A stretch of DNA of 64,000 nt from Myxococcales bacterium (GTDB taxonomy: Bacteria; Myxococcota_A; Polyangia; Polyangiales; Polyangiaceae). Position 1 is the first letter of the stretch, and the number at the start of each line of letters is the position of its first letter. The stretch lies in NCBI GenBank assembly GCA_016712525.1, contig JADJQX010000001.1:1984001-2048000 (forward strand), given 5' to 3'. The notes under the pieces are model-generated. The model was not told where the DNA came from and searched no databases. It saw only the letters and a list, made by a program, of their open reading frames with translations. A program made the translations under genes and the position numbers. Shown here piece after piece: positions 10,104 through 18,630 of the stretch.

Positions 10104-11714
10104 ATGTCCACCACGTTCAAGCCCGCCTTCTCGACCGACGTCCTCCCCGCCGCTTTCGCTCAGGCGAACCCGTTCGTTCGCGTCGAAGAGAAGGCCGCGG
10201 CCGTGCCGGTGGGCGAGAGCTACGTGATGGTGCCCGCCGGCCCGCGCGTCTCCGACGACGAGGTCGAGACCATGGCGAGCGCCGTCGAGGTGCAGGTGCT
10301 CTGGGGTCAGACGGTGCTCTCGGTGACGCACCTCCCCTCGGGCAAGGGCTTCGCGGTCGGTTCGGGTGAGGCGGTCGACTTCGTGCTCCCCGAAGAGTCG
10401 CTCGGTCGGGATCGCCTCGAGCTCGTCTCGATCGCGAGCGGCATGCCGAAGGTCATGATCCCCGAGGGCGCGCGTGTGAGCGTCGGCTCCGCCAAGTCCG
10501 AGCCCGCCATCGACCTCGTCGCCAAGGGCCGCGCGAAGGCCTCCTCGTCGGGCTTCGAGCTCGGTGTCATCGAGGGCGAGAGCGTGCGTGTCGACCTCGC
10601 CGGTACCGAGATCGCCTACATCGTCCGCGGGGTTCGCGCGGGTCGTGCGCCGAAGGGCGTCGGCTTCTTGGGGGCCCTCTCGAGCAACGTGACCAAGTAC
10701 GTGGGCCTGTCGCTCCTCGGCCACCTCGGCGTCATCGCGAGCCTCGCCTACTTCATGCCGGCCATGGGGCCGGACGACGCCGAGGCCATGTCGCGCGAGA
10801 ACCTGCTCTACATGCAGAAGATCCTGAACGCCCAAGCCCCCGCCGAGCTCAAGGCTCAGGAGAACGCGGGCGGCGAGCAGGCGAGCACCGAGTCGGGCGG
10901 CAAGGGCGAGCGCGCGCAGGGCGCCGAAGGCACGATGGGCAAAGACTCGGCCCCCAAGGCGAACGCGCGCTGGGGCTTCAAGGGCGAGTCCCGCGATCCG
11001 CAGGTGCAGCGCAAGACCGACCTCGAGCTCGCGCAGTCGTTCGGCATGGTCGACCTCCTCATGTCGTCCAAGGCGGGCCCCTCGGCCACCGACCCGAACG
11101 CTCCGTCGGCCAAGTGGGGCGCGTTCGACGCGCAGGGCGCCGACCCGAAGAGCGCGATGGGCAGCATGTGGGGTGTGGGCATCGGTGACTCCGCCGGGGG
11201 CGGCGCGTTCGGCCTCTCGGGCACCGGCGAAGGTGGTGGTGGCGTGGGCGAGGGCATCGGGCTCGACAAGATCGGCGGCCTCGGTCACGGCGCAGGCGGC
11301 GGCGACGGCGTCGGCATCGGGAACGGCAAGGACGGCATCGGCAACGGTCACGGCATCGTGAAGGGCACCCACATCGCGAAGGCGCCGAAGCCCCTCCGCG
11401 AGGGCACGCCCACCGTGAACGGTCACCTCCCCGCCGAGACGATCCAGCGCGTGGTCCGTGCGAACTTCGGTCGCTTCCGCAACTGCTACGACGCGGGCCT
11501 CCGCACGAACCCGAGCCTCGGCGGTCGCGTGGTCACGAAGTTCGTCATCTCGCGTGACGGCTCCGTCTCGCTCTCGGCCGACGGCGGCTCGGACCTCCCC
11601 GATCGCAACGTGGTGAGCTGCGTCGTGCGGAGCTACCAGAACCTCTCGTTCCCCACGCCCGAGGGCGGCCAGGTCACCGTGACCTACCCCCTCGTGTTCA
11701 CCCCCGCCGACTGA
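10104..11714 (+). CDS. AgmX/PglI C-terminal-domain protein (gliding or envelope energy-coupling type)
   Basis: 536 residues. The ATG at 10104 has a GAGGA binding site at 10094-10098, so it is preferred over the GTG at 10092. The N-terminal ~190 residues are beta-rich. One transmembrane helix follows (~195-215, Y-V-G-L-S-L-L-G-H-L-G-V-I). A long Gly/Ala/Ser-rich linker (~250-430) spans the periplasm. The C-terminal ~100 residues match the AgmX/PglI C-terminal domain, a TonB-like fold: R-V-V-R-A-N-F-G-R-F-R-N-C-Y, then G-G-R-V-V-T-K-F-V-I and a final V-T-Y-P-L-V-F strand. AgmX is known from adventurous gliding in Myxococcus. The plan suggests inner-membrane to outer-membrane coupling. It appears to stand alone. 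Confidence 0.8.
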   Translation: MSTTFKPAFSTDVLPAAFAQANPFVRVEEKAAAVPVGESYVMVPAGPRVSDDEVETMASAVEVQVLWGQTVLSVTHLPSGKGFAVGSGEAVDFVLPEESLGRDRLELVSIASGMPKVMIPEGARVSVGSAKSEPAIDLVAKGRAKASSSGFELGVIEGESVRVDLAGTEIAYIVRGVRAGRAPKGVGFLGALSSNVTKYVGLSLLGHLGVIASLAYFMPAMGPDDAEAMSRENLLYMQKILNAQAPAELKAQENAGGEQASTESGGKGERAQGAEGTMGKDSAPKANARWGFKGESRDPQVQRKTDLELAQSFGMVDLLMSSKAGPSATDPNAPSAKWGAFDAQGADPKSAMGSMWGVGIGDSAGGGAFGLSGTGEGGGGVGEGIGLDKIGGLGHGAGGGDGVGIGNGKDGIGNGHGIVKGTHIAKAPKPLREGTPTVNGHLPAETIQRVVRANFGRFRNCYDAGLRTNPSLGGRVVTKFVISRDGSVSLSADGGSDLPDRNVVSCVVRSYQNLSFPTPEGGQVTVTYPLVFTPAD

Positions 11715-11899
11715 CCCGAGTCGACGGAACCCGATGCCGAAGGTCTTGGGCAACTGCTCGAGACCTTTGGCGTTTTTGTGGTCGTTCGCCCCGCCCGTGA
11801 TGACGCGTGGCGACGCCGAGGAGACGTCGTTGTCGGCTTGCGTGGGGCGCGCGACGGGGCCATGCTCCCGGCTCCCATTTCGTCGAGCGAGGCAAAGAC

Positions 11900-12304
11900 A
11901 TGAGCGAAAAGAAGCGGATCGAGTCGTTCGAGGAGTTCTGGCCCTTCTACGTGGGCGAGCACGCCAAGAAGGAGACGCGCACGCTCCACTTCGTCGGCAC
12001 CACGGCGGCGCTCGCGTGTGCCGCGGCCGGTGTGCTCTTGCGCAAGAAGTGGCTCGTGGCCGTGGCGCCGGTCATGGGCTACGGCCCGGCGTGGGTGAGT
12101 CACTTCTTCATCGAGAAGAACCGCCCCGCTACCTTCACGTACCCGCGCTGGTCGCTCATGGCGGACTTCGTCATGTGGGGCAAGATCGTCCGCGGCGAGA
12201 TGGACGCCGAGGTCGAGCGTGTGATGGCCGAACGCGCCAAAAAAGAGGCTGCCGAAGCGCCGGCACAGGAAACGCGCCCGACCCCCGGTCCCTTGGTAAA
12301 CTAG
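11900..12304 (+). CDS. DUF962 / Mpo1-like membrane protein
   Basis: 134 residues from the ATG at 11900, which follows a GAGG. The F-W-P-F-Y-V-G-E-H motif and the R-T-L-H-F-V-G-T motif are typical of the DUF962/YGL010w family, whose yeast member Mpo1 is an Fe2+-dependent dioxygenase in long-chain base alpha-oxidation. Two hydrophobic segments follow (A-A-L-A-C-A-A-A-G-V-L-L and V-A-V-A-P-V-M-G-Y), then H-F-F-I-E-K-N-R-P, which holds the second conserved His/Asn-Arg-Pro group. The protein should sit in the inner membrane. The C-terminal ~25 residues are charged and variable. Substrate is unknown in bacteria. Confidence 0.85.
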   Translation: MSEKKRIESFEEFWPFYVGEHAKKETRTLHFVGTTAALACAAAGVLLRKKWLVAVAPVMGYGPAWVSHFFIEKNRPATFTYPRWSLMADFVMWGKIVRGEMDAEVERVMAERAKKEAAEAPAQETRPTPGPLVN

Positions 12305-12308
12305 CGGG

Positions 12309-12842
12309 GTGTCTCCCCGCATCGTCCGCGCGCTCTCGTCGTGCCTGCCCGTCGTCGTCGTGGCGGCGGTGGGCACGTGGGCGTGCGGGGGTGGGGGAGG
12401 GCTCGTCGAGGCGCCCGTGCTCCCGAGCGGCGCGAAGTTCGCCGTGCTCCCCATCGGAGAAGACGCGGGCGACGCCGGTGCGCCCGCGCGCCGTCCGGGG
12501 ACCGGGCCCCTTCGCGAGGGTCAGGTCTTTCGTGGGACGAGCTACTGCCGCACGGGCCCGGTCGCGATCGTGCTTCGCATCACGGAGCTCGACGACGACG
12601 AGGTGCACGCCACCGCCGAGGTGACCCAATCCCGTGGCGGCGCGCGAGGGATCTACCAGCTCTCGGGCGCCTACACCCAAGCCTCGGGGCACCTCAAGCT
12701 CGACGCCGGCGACTGGGTCGACGAGTCCGACGAGCTCGAGGCCGCCGACATCGAAGGCACCGTCACGGCCTCGGGATTTCAAGCGCGCTTCGCCATGGCC
12801 GGCTGCGGCTCGGTCACGTTTCGATCGGAAGGTGCTCCATGA
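12309..12842 (+). CDS. Hypothetical lipoprotein
   Basis: 177 residues from a GTG four bases after the previous stop. The signal peptide (V-V-V-V-A-A-V-G-T-W-A-C) ends at Cys26. A Gly-rich start and a short Asp/Ala/Gly linker lead into a single beta-rich domain with two cysteines that could form a disulfide. It resembles no family I can name. Its stop overlaps the next gene's ATG (ATGA at 12839-12842), so the two lipoproteins are probably made together. Confidence 0.6.
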   Translation: MSPRIVRALSSCLPVVVVAAVGTWACGGGGGLVEAPVLPSGAKFAVLPIGEDAGDAGAPARRPGTGPLREGQVFRGTSYCRTGPVAIVLRITELDDDEVHATAEVTQSRGGARGIYQLSGAYTQASGHLKLDAGDWVDESDELEAADIEGTVTASGFQARFAMAGCGSVTFRSEGAP

Positions 12843-13276
12843 CGAGGTCCGTGCGTTGGCTCGTGTTCGCGGGGATCGTGAGCGCGGGGTGCTCCAAAGC
12901 GCAGGCGCAAGGTGGGGCGCCCGAGCTCGATCCGAAGGCGGCCACGACCGAGATGTGGGACCTCGAAGGCATCGGCAAGACCGAGCTGCTCGTCTTCGCG
13001 AAAGAGCGCGTAACCCTTGGGAAATCGTGCCTCAAGGGCGCCGCGCTCGACTGCGAGGCCTACCGCGTCCTCCGCGCCGGCCCCAAGGTCGAGGTCAAGA
13101 AGTCGTCCCTCGACGGCCGCATGAGCGCGGGCTCTCGCGTCTGCCTCGCGTTGAAGGGCGAGCTCGTGACGGGCAAGAGCCCCGCGGGGAACGAAGACGG
13201 CTTCTGCAAGCTCGGCGACGGCTCGATCGTCGCGTGTGGCCCGCTCGAGACCTACGCGATCAAGATCGTCCCGTAG
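12839..13276 (+). CDS. Hypothetical lipoprotein, coupled to the previous one
   Basis: 145 residues, starting with the ATG that overlaps the previous stop. The signal peptide ends in I-V-S-A-G-C, a good lipobox. The mature part is short, with four further cysteines (K-S-C, D-C, R-V-C, F-C) and a final A-C-G-P, so disulfides in the periplasm are likely. No family is recognised. It converges with the LysR gene, whose stop is only 5 bases away. Confidence 0.65.
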   Translation: MTRSVRWLVFAGIVSAGCSKAQAQGGAPELDPKAATTEMWDLEGIGKTELLVFAKERVTLGKSCLKGAALDCEAYRVLRAGPKVEVKKSSLDGRMSAGSRVCLALKGELVTGKSPAGNEDGFCKLGDGSIVACGPLETYAIKIVP

Positions 13277-13281
13277 GCGCG

Positions 13282-14199
13282 CTACCTCGCCTTCGCCGCG
13301 CGCTTCACCACGCCTCGAAACCACGCGTGTGCGGGCTCGTTTTGCACTCGTGGGTGCCACGCGGCGTGCACCGAGAAGCCCCTCAGCTCGAGCGGCGGGG
13401 CGACGAGCCGAAGCCCGAGCCGCGCCGCCATGGGGACGAGCACGCGCCGAGGCCCGGTGAGCACGAGATCCGTGCTCGCGACGATGAGCGGCGCCGAGAG
13501 GAACGTCGACGTTCGTAGCGCCACGTGACGCGTGAGGCCGAGGCGCGCGAGCTCCGTGTCGACGGGGCTCCCGGGCTCTCCACGTGGCGCGATGAGCACG
13601 TGCGACACCTTGGTGAACGCCTCGAGCGAGAGCGCCCGGCGCACCGTAGGGTGCCCTTCGCGCACCGCGCACACGAACGTGTCGTCGAAGAGGTGCGTCG
13701 TGATGGCGTCGCGTGGGAGGGTCGGCTTCACGCCGACGGCGAGGTCGAGCCGCCCGGTCGCCAGGGCCTCGCTCGCGTCGCTCCCGAGCGGGCGTGACGT
13801 CACGGAGGCACGGGGCGCCTCGACCTCGAAGAGCGACGCGAGGCGCGGGAGGAGCTCGGCCTCGACGAAGTCGACGCTCCCGACGACGAACGTCCGCTCG
13901 AGCGAGGCCGGCGCGAGCTCGGGAGGGCGCACGAGCGCCTCGGCCCGCCGCAGGACCTCGCGCACCTCCGGGGCGATCTCGTCGGCGCGCGGGGTGGGCA
14001 CGATGCCCCGCGGGGCACGCACGAAGAGCGGGTCGCCGAAGACGTCTCGGAGCCTCGCGAGGGCGCGGCTCACGGCGGGTTGGCTGAGCCCGAGCGTGCG
14101 CGCCGCCCGTGTCACGTGCCGCTCACGATGCAGGTGGTCGAGCACGCGGAGGAGCTCGATCTCGGGGAGCTGCGCGGCCGTCTTCGTCATGCGTTTCAT
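13282..14199 (-). CDS. LysR-family transcriptional regulator
   Basis: 305 residues from the ATG at 14197-14199; ATG 14188-14190 and a TTG at 14220 are alternatives. The N-terminal winged helix-turn-helix (about 10-65) has the family block H-V-T-R-A-A-R-T-L-G-L-S-Q-P-A-V-S-R-A-L followed by D-P-L-F-V-R. The rest is the two-lobed periplasmic-binding-protein-like effector domain. It is divergent from an NmrA-like oxidoreductase, with a 16-bp palindrome in the gap, so it very likely controls that gene and itself. The class most often activates in response to a small-molecule ligand; the ligand is unknown. Confidence 0.92.
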   Translation of the reverse strand: MKRMTKTAAQLPEIELLRVLDHLHRERHVTRAARTLGLSQPAVSRALARLRDVFGDPLFVRAPRGIVPTPRADEIAPEVREVLRRAEALVRPPELAPASLERTFVVGSVDFVEAELLPRLASLFEVEAPRASVTSRPLGSDASEALATGRLDLAVGVKPTLPRDAITTHLFDDTFVCAVREGHPTVRRALSLEAFTKVSHVLIAPRGEPGSPVDTELARLGLTRHVALRTSTFLSAPLIVASTDLVLTGPRRVLVPMAARLGLRLVAPPLELRGFSVHAAWHPRVQNEPAHAWFRGVVKRAAKAR

Positions 14200-14214
14200 G
14201 CATGACGAAGATAG

Positions 14215-14230
14215 CGCCAATGCATTGGCG
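14215..14230. promoter_or_regulatory. 16-bp perfect palindrome, probable LysR operator
   Basis: CGCCAATGCATTGGCG reads the same on both strands. It lies 15 bases upstream of the LysR start and ~95 bases before the divergent oxidoreductase start. LysR-type sites are imperfect or perfect dyads in exactly this position. Confidence 0.6.
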
Positions 14231-14323
14231 AGATGAAGGCGCGAGGCGCATTCTCAGGGGCGTCGGCCGGGAGAGACCGGCGAACCGGGGCAAGGCGCCT
14301 CGGCGAACGTCAAGGAGAGAGCC

Positions 14324-15190
14324 ATGATCGTCGTCTTCGGAGCCAACGGGAACACGGGCAAAGTCGTCGCGGAGACCCTGCTCGGTCGGGGAGAGAAGGT
14401 TCGTGTGGTCGCGCGCGACGCGAAGAAGGTCGAGGCGCTGGCGAAGAAGGGCGCCGAGGTCGTCACCGCCGACGTGCTCGACGAGGCCTCCGTGGCGAAG
14501 GCGCTCGCGGGCGCCAAGGGCGCGTACATGCTCGTACCCCCGGATGCGTCGAGCGACGACCTCGTCGGCCGCGGCAAACGCATCGTCGACGCCTTCGTCG
14601 GAGCGCTCCAAAAGAGCCCAGTCCCACACGTGGTGGTGCTCTCGTCGGTCGCGGCGCAGCAGCCCTCGGGCACGGGCCCCATCGTCATCACGCACTACGC
14701 CGAGCAGACCCTGCCCAAGGCCAAGGGCACGATCTTCACCTTCGTGCGCGCCGCCTACTTCATGGAGAACATCCTCGCGAACGCTCACCCCATGAAGGCC
14801 GACGGCGTGCTCCCCGTGTTCGGTGGGGGCGAGGCGTATCCCTTCCCCATGATCGCGACGCACGACATCGGGCGTGTCGCCGCCGAGGAGCTGCTCTCGC
14901 CGCCCAAGGAGACGTCGGTCATCGAGCTCTCGGGTCCACAAGAGTACTCGTTCGCCGATGCGGCGCGCATCGCCGGTCAGATCCTCGGTCGCGAGGTGAA
15001 GCCCGCGGTGCTCCCGATCGACGCGATGGTGCCGACCCTCACGCAGTTCGGCTTCTCGGCGAACGTGGCGGGCCTCTACCGCGAGATGACCGAAGGGCTC
15101 GGCAAGGGGCTCGTGTCGTTCGAGGGCAAGGGGCGCAGCGTCCGCGGCAAGGTCACGCTCGAAGAGGTGCTCCGGCCCGCGCTCACCTGA
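14324..15190 (+). CDS. NmrA-like NAD(P)-binding oxidoreductase
   Basis: 288 residues, with AAGGAGAG just before the ATG. The N-terminus is a Rossmann fold with the G-A-N-G-N-T-G-K glycine motif typical of atypical short-chain dehydrogenases of the NmrA/SDR5 group. R-V-V-A-R-D at the end of strand 2 suggests NADP preference. The segment H-V-V-V-L-S-S-V-A-A replaces the usual catalytic Ser region, and a Y-F-M-E-N segment is typical of NmrA-like quinone or sugar-modifying proteins. Members act as NAD(P)H:quinone reductases or redox sensors. The gene is divergent from a LysR regulator that probably controls it. Confidence 0.85.
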   Translation: MIVVFGANGNTGKVVAETLLGRGEKVRVVARDAKKVEALAKKGAEVVTADVLDEASVAKALAGAKGAYMLVPPDASSDDLVGRGKRIVDAFVGALQKSPVPHVVVLSSVAAQQPSGTGPIVITHYAEQTLPKAKGTIFTFVRAAYFMENILANAHPMKADGVLPVFGGGEAYPFPMIATHDIGRVAAEELLSPPKETSVIELSGPQEYSFADAARIAGQILGREVKPAVLPIDAMVPTLTQFGFSANVAGLYREMTEGLGKGLVSFEGKGRSVRGKVTLEEVLRPALT

Positions 15191-15207
15191 ACGATCTCTC
15201 GAAAAAA

Positions 15208-15249
15208 CAAGGGCGATGTGGCCTCCCACGGGAAACCACATCGCCTTTG
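15208..15249. terminator. Bidirectional intrinsic terminator
   Basis: A 14-bp stem with one G-T wobble (left arm 15208-15221, right arm 15236-15249, around GGCGATGTGG/CCACATCGCC) encloses a 14-nt loop. It has A-rich sequence on the left and T-rich sequence on the right, which suits termination of the oxidoreductase gene and of the opposing gene ending at 15270. Confidence 0.75.
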
Positions 15250-15269
15250 TTCGTTCGTGCGGCCGTCGA

Positions 15270-16580
15270 TCAACGCGAGGACGTGCGGCGGCGTCGAGCC
15301 GTGGCGACGAGCGCTCCGAGGCCCACGAGGAGGCCACCGCCGAGACCGCCTCCGGCGTGCGTCGAGGCGGCGGAGCACCCGGACGACGGCTCCACGAACA
15401 CCTCGGATACGGGTTCCTGCGTCGTTCCCGGGTAGACCGGTCGACCGCCACCACCACCGCCAGCTCCGGGCTCGTTCGGCGCGCTCACCTCCGTGGCCTT
15501 CGGGGCGCCTCCGCGCGGTGCCCAGATCGTCGTGTACGTGAAGCGCTGCTCGTTCGAGAACACGTAGAGGCATCCCTTCGCCGAGCACGCCCCATCGAGG
15601 AGCTTTCCTTGGACGGAGGTCCCGAGCGTGACCTTCTTCGGAGCCGTAGTGTCCGCGGCGGTGAGGCTGCTCCACGAGGTGGCCGTGAACGTGCCGTCGC
15701 CCGCGGAGCCTACCACCCAAGCGTCGGCGGCCTCGGGGGCTTTGGGGTCGGCGATGACGGCGAGCGTGTCGGCGGGGAGGTCCTTCGTGTCGAGCGTGGT
15801 GCCGTCGGACGAGAGCTTGATCGCCTTCGCGCTCGTGCCGGTCCACTGGGTGAGCAGCACGTCGGCTCCGAGCGGGGTGAGGGTGACCTTGGAGATGCCC
15901 GAGCCGTCGAGGGTGATGGGCTCGCCCGCGACAGGAGCGCCTTTGTCGTCGAGCCGCACCACGGCCGTGCCCTTGTCGCCCGCGGGGTACGCGACCATGC
16001 CGAAGGTGTCGTTCGCGAAAAAACCAGAGAGGTCGAGGGCCTGCGAGATCCCGGGGGTGGGCACGGCGACGCCGGGTGCGCTGGCCGCACCGAACGCCGT
16101 GATCGCGAGCCCCTTCGTGTCGGCCACGGCGAGCCAGGGGGCCTTCGCTCCTGCTTGGCCGAGGCCCACGACCACCCGATCGCCGAGCTCGGTGACGGTC
16201 GGTCTCTCGGTTCCATTGAAGCGGATGGTGCGCGGCCCGTAGGCCACCAAGAGCTCCCCGGCGCTGCCGCGCGTGGCGAGGATGCGGGTGCCCCCTCCCG
16301 TGCCGAGGACGGCCAAGCCGGGGCTGCCGGGGGTGCCGCCCTCGTCGATGGGCTGGTGGTACGAGCGAATCTTCGACCCGAGCACGACCGAGAAGGTGGA
16401 CCCGCTGCTCGGCGCCACGACGGCTGCGGTCTGGATCTCGGCGGCGTTCATCGGGGGCGCCGCGGCCCCTGGGGCGGGCTCTGCCGCGGGCCGGGCGGGG
16501 CTCTCCGCGTGTGCCACCGAGGCGAAGAGGGTGGGGACGATGGCTCCGAGGACGGCGAGACGGGCGCTTCGTAGGTTCAT
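15270..16580 (-). CDS. Exported protein with MYXO-CTERM-like sorting tail
   Basis: 436 residues. The N-terminal signal peptide ends at A-H-A (residue 25). An Ala/Pro-rich linker leads to a body of repeated beta strands without a recognised catalytic motif, perhaps a propeller. The C-terminus is a three-part tail: a Gly-rich stretch after P-V-Y-P-G, then S-G-C-S with a single Cys, a Gly/Leu hydrophobic helix (~405-427) and a terminal A-R-R-R-R cluster. This is the plan of MYXO-CTERM signals, which anchor proteins at the myxobacterial surface after processing at the Cys. The function of the body is unknown. Confidence 0.75.
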   Translation of the reverse strand: MNLRSARLAVLGAIVPTLFASVAHAESPARPAAEPAPGAAAPPMNAAEIQTAAVVAPSSGSTFSVVLGSKIRSYHQPIDEGGTPGSPGLAVLGTGGGTRILATRGSAGELLVAYGPRTIRFNGTERPTVTELGDRVVVGLGQAGAKAPWLAVADTKGLAITAFGAASAPGVAVPTPGISQALDLSGFFANDTFGMVAYPAGDKGTAVVRLDDKGAPVAGEPITLDGSGISKVTLTPLGADVLLTQWTGTSAKAIKLSSDGTTLDTKDLPADTLAVIADPKAPEAADAWVVGSAGDGTFTATSWSSLTAADTTAPKKVTLGTSVQGKLLDGACSAKGCLYVFSNEQRFTYTTIWAPRGGAPKATEVSAPNEPGAGGGGGGRPVYPGTTQEPVSEVFVEPSSGCSAASTHAGGGLGGGLLVGLGALVATARRRRTSSR

Positions 16581-16714
16581 GGTGGCACGTTCTGCACACG
16601 TGATGCCAAGGCCCGTCGAAAAAGACGAATATGATTAAATTCAGTTACTTGGCGCGAACGTCGGTCGGATCTTCCCGCCCGAAGCGCGCCCGAAGCGCAC
16701 TTGCGCCGCCCCAC

Positions 16715-16734
16715 GTGGCACACGTGTGTGCCAC
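16715..16734. promoter_or_regulatory. 20-bp dyad upstream of the acyl-CoA dehydrogenase gene
   Basis: GTGGCACAC and GTGTGCCAC form perfect 9-bp arms around GT. It sits ~130 bases upstream of the acyl-CoA dehydrogenase start. Related CACGTGTGCC words occur at 16751 and, inverted, near 16594. A repressor or activator site is likely; no regulator gene for it is adjacent. Confidence 0.5.
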
Positions 16735-16865
16735 ATGTGCCTTGGCCCGCCCACGTGTGCCTCGCACGACCGCGCACACGACGCCCCCCGCGCCTCCCCG
16801 CGCCCCCCCGCCCGGCCGTCACGGGCGAGCGGCGCACCGCATGTCCCCGCGGTAGGATCGCGCCC

Positions 16866-18527
16866 ATGGCGTTCTTCCAGACCCCTCCGTCGCACCCGCA
16901 CCCGCTCGAAGGCGACTCCTTCTTCCGCGGTTGGCTCGCCCGCCATCTCCCTGGAGACGCCCACCGTCCCATCCTGGACGACCTCCGCGAGGTCGCCGAG
17001 ATCGCCCGTGAGCTCGCCGCCATCAAGGCCGCCGACCCCAAGGCCGAGCCGAAGCTCGTCCCGTGGGACGCGTGGGGCAAGCGCATCGACCGCATCGAGC
17101 TCTCGCCCCTCTGGAAGCGCGCGCAGCGTGTCGCGGCCGAGCGTGGCGTCGTGGGCACCGCGTACGAACGCAAGACCGGCGAGCACTCGCGCATCCATCA
17201 GTTCGCCCTCGTTTACCTGCTCGAGCCCACCTGGGACGTCTATTCGTGCCCCCTCGCGATGACCGACGGCGCCGCGAAGACGCTCGTCACCTCCAAGAAC
17301 GCCGAGCTCGTCGCGCGGGCCGTCCCGAGGCTCACGAGCCGCGATCCTTCGATGGCGTGGACGAGCGGCCAGTGGATGACCGAGCGCACCGGAGGCAGCG
17401 ACGTGGCCATCTCCGAGACGGTCGCGCGCGAGGTCGACGGCGTGCACAGGCTCTACGGTACGAAATGGTTCACCTCGGCGACGACCAGCGAGATGGCCCT
17501 CACGCTCGCGCGGCCCGAAGGCGGCGCCCCCGGCGGCAGCGGCCTCGCGCTCTTCTACCTAGAGACCCGTGACGCCGGCGGAAACCTCAATGGAATCGCG
17601 ATCAACCGGCTCAAGGACAAGCTCGGCACCCGCAACGTGCCGACCGCGGAGCTCACCCTCGACGGCGCGATCGCCACGCCCGTCGTCGGCCTCCGCGACG
17701 GCATCAAGAACATCACCCCGATGCTCGCCGTGACCCGCACCTGGAACGCGGTGTGCGCCGCCGCGGGCACGCGAAAGGCCGTCGCGATCGCGCGCGACTA
17801 CGCCACGAAGCGCGTGGCCTTCGGCGCGCCGCTCGCGGAGAAGCCCCTCCACGCCGACACGCTCGCGACCATGACGGCCGAGACCGAGGCCGCGTTCTGC
17901 CTCGCGTTTCGTGCGGTCGAGATCCTCGGCCGCGAAGAGGCAGGCGTCGCCACCGAGGCCGAGCGCGCGCTCGGGCGTCTTCTCACGCCGATCGTCAAGC
18001 TCACCACGGGAAAACAGGCCGTCGCCGTCGCGAGCGAGGCCCTCGAGGCGTTCGGAGGCGCCGGGTACGTCGAGGACACGGGCCTCCCCGAGCTCCTCCG
18101 TGACGCGCAGGTGCTCCCCATTTGGGAGGGCACGACCAACGTGCTCTCCCTCGACGTGCTCCGTGCTCTTGCGCGCGGAGGCTCGCTCGAGCCGCTTCGC
18201 GTCGAGATCATGCGCGCCACCGAGGGCGCACCTGTCTCCGTGTCTGCCGCGGCCAACGTCGCTCGCTCCGCGTTCGCGCACGCCGAGGCGTGGGCCCTCG
18301 AGACCCTCGCGCGCGGACCTCACGCGCTCGAGTCCGGCGCGCGCAGGTTCGCGCTCACCCTCGGGCGATCCCTCGCGCTCGCCCTCTTGGTGCACGAGGC
18401 CACGCTGGCCGAACGTTCCGGAGACGCTCGCCCCGCGGCCGTCGCGCGCAGGTTCTCTCGCTCCCCGATCGACCTCGTCGACGACGGGCTCGCCGAAGCC
18501 GACGCGTCTCTCGTGGCCCTCGGCTGA
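16866..18527 (+). CDS. Acyl-CoA dehydrogenase, AidB-like
   Basis: 553 residues from the ATG at 16866, preceded by AGGAT; longer in-frame starts run through repetitive non-coding sequence. The middle domain has W-M-T-E-R-T-G-G-S-D-V, the FAD-contacting block of acyl-CoA dehydrogenases in the form typical of the AidB/ACAD-like branch. The C-terminal helical domain has R-V-A-F-G, F-G-G-A-G-Y and I-W-E-G-T-T-N-V. Length and motif spelling fit AidB-type proteins (~540-600 aa), which are FAD-bound and linked in E. coli to alkylation stress, more than short fatty-acid enzymes (~380 aa). A 20-bp dyad upstream suggests specific control. The acyltransferase downstream may share its transcript. Confidence 0.88.
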   Translation: MAFFQTPPSHPHPLEGDSFFRGWLARHLPGDAHRPILDDLREVAEIARELAAIKAADPKAEPKLVPWDAWGKRIDRIELSPLWKRAQRVAAERGVVGTAYERKTGEHSRIHQFALVYLLEPTWDVYSCPLAMTDGAAKTLVTSKNAELVARAVPRLTSRDPSMAWTSGQWMTERTGGSDVAISETVAREVDGVHRLYGTKWFTSATTSEMALTLARPEGGAPGGSGLALFYLETRDAGGNLNGIAINRLKDKLGTRNVPTAELTLDGAIATPVVGLRDGIKNITPMLAVTRTWNAVCAAAGTRKAVAIARDYATKRVAFGAPLAEKPLHADTLATMTAETEAAFCLAFRAVEILGREEAGVATEAERALGRLLTPIVKLTTGKQAVAVASEALEAFGGAGYVEDTGLPELLRDAQVLPIWEGTTNVLSLDVLRALARGGSLEPLRVEIMRATEGAPVSVSAAANVARSAFAHAEAWALETLARGPHALESGARRFALTLGRSLALALLVHEATLAERSGDARPAAVARRFSRSPIDLVDDGLAEADASLVALG

Positions 18528-18630
18528 ACGATCGTGTGCATCATGCAAGCGTACCGCGTCGTAGGCTTCGCACCTTTCCTGACCGAAGCCTGACGGGCGC
18601 GGGCGCCTCCCCGATCTTACGCTGTGCGTC

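Noticed and set aside
16593..16608. Sigma-54-like box (TGGCAT-N5-GTGCA on the minus strand)
   Set aside because: GG-N10-GC spacing fits, but the start codon would lie only a few bases from the start site, and the -12 element is imperfect.
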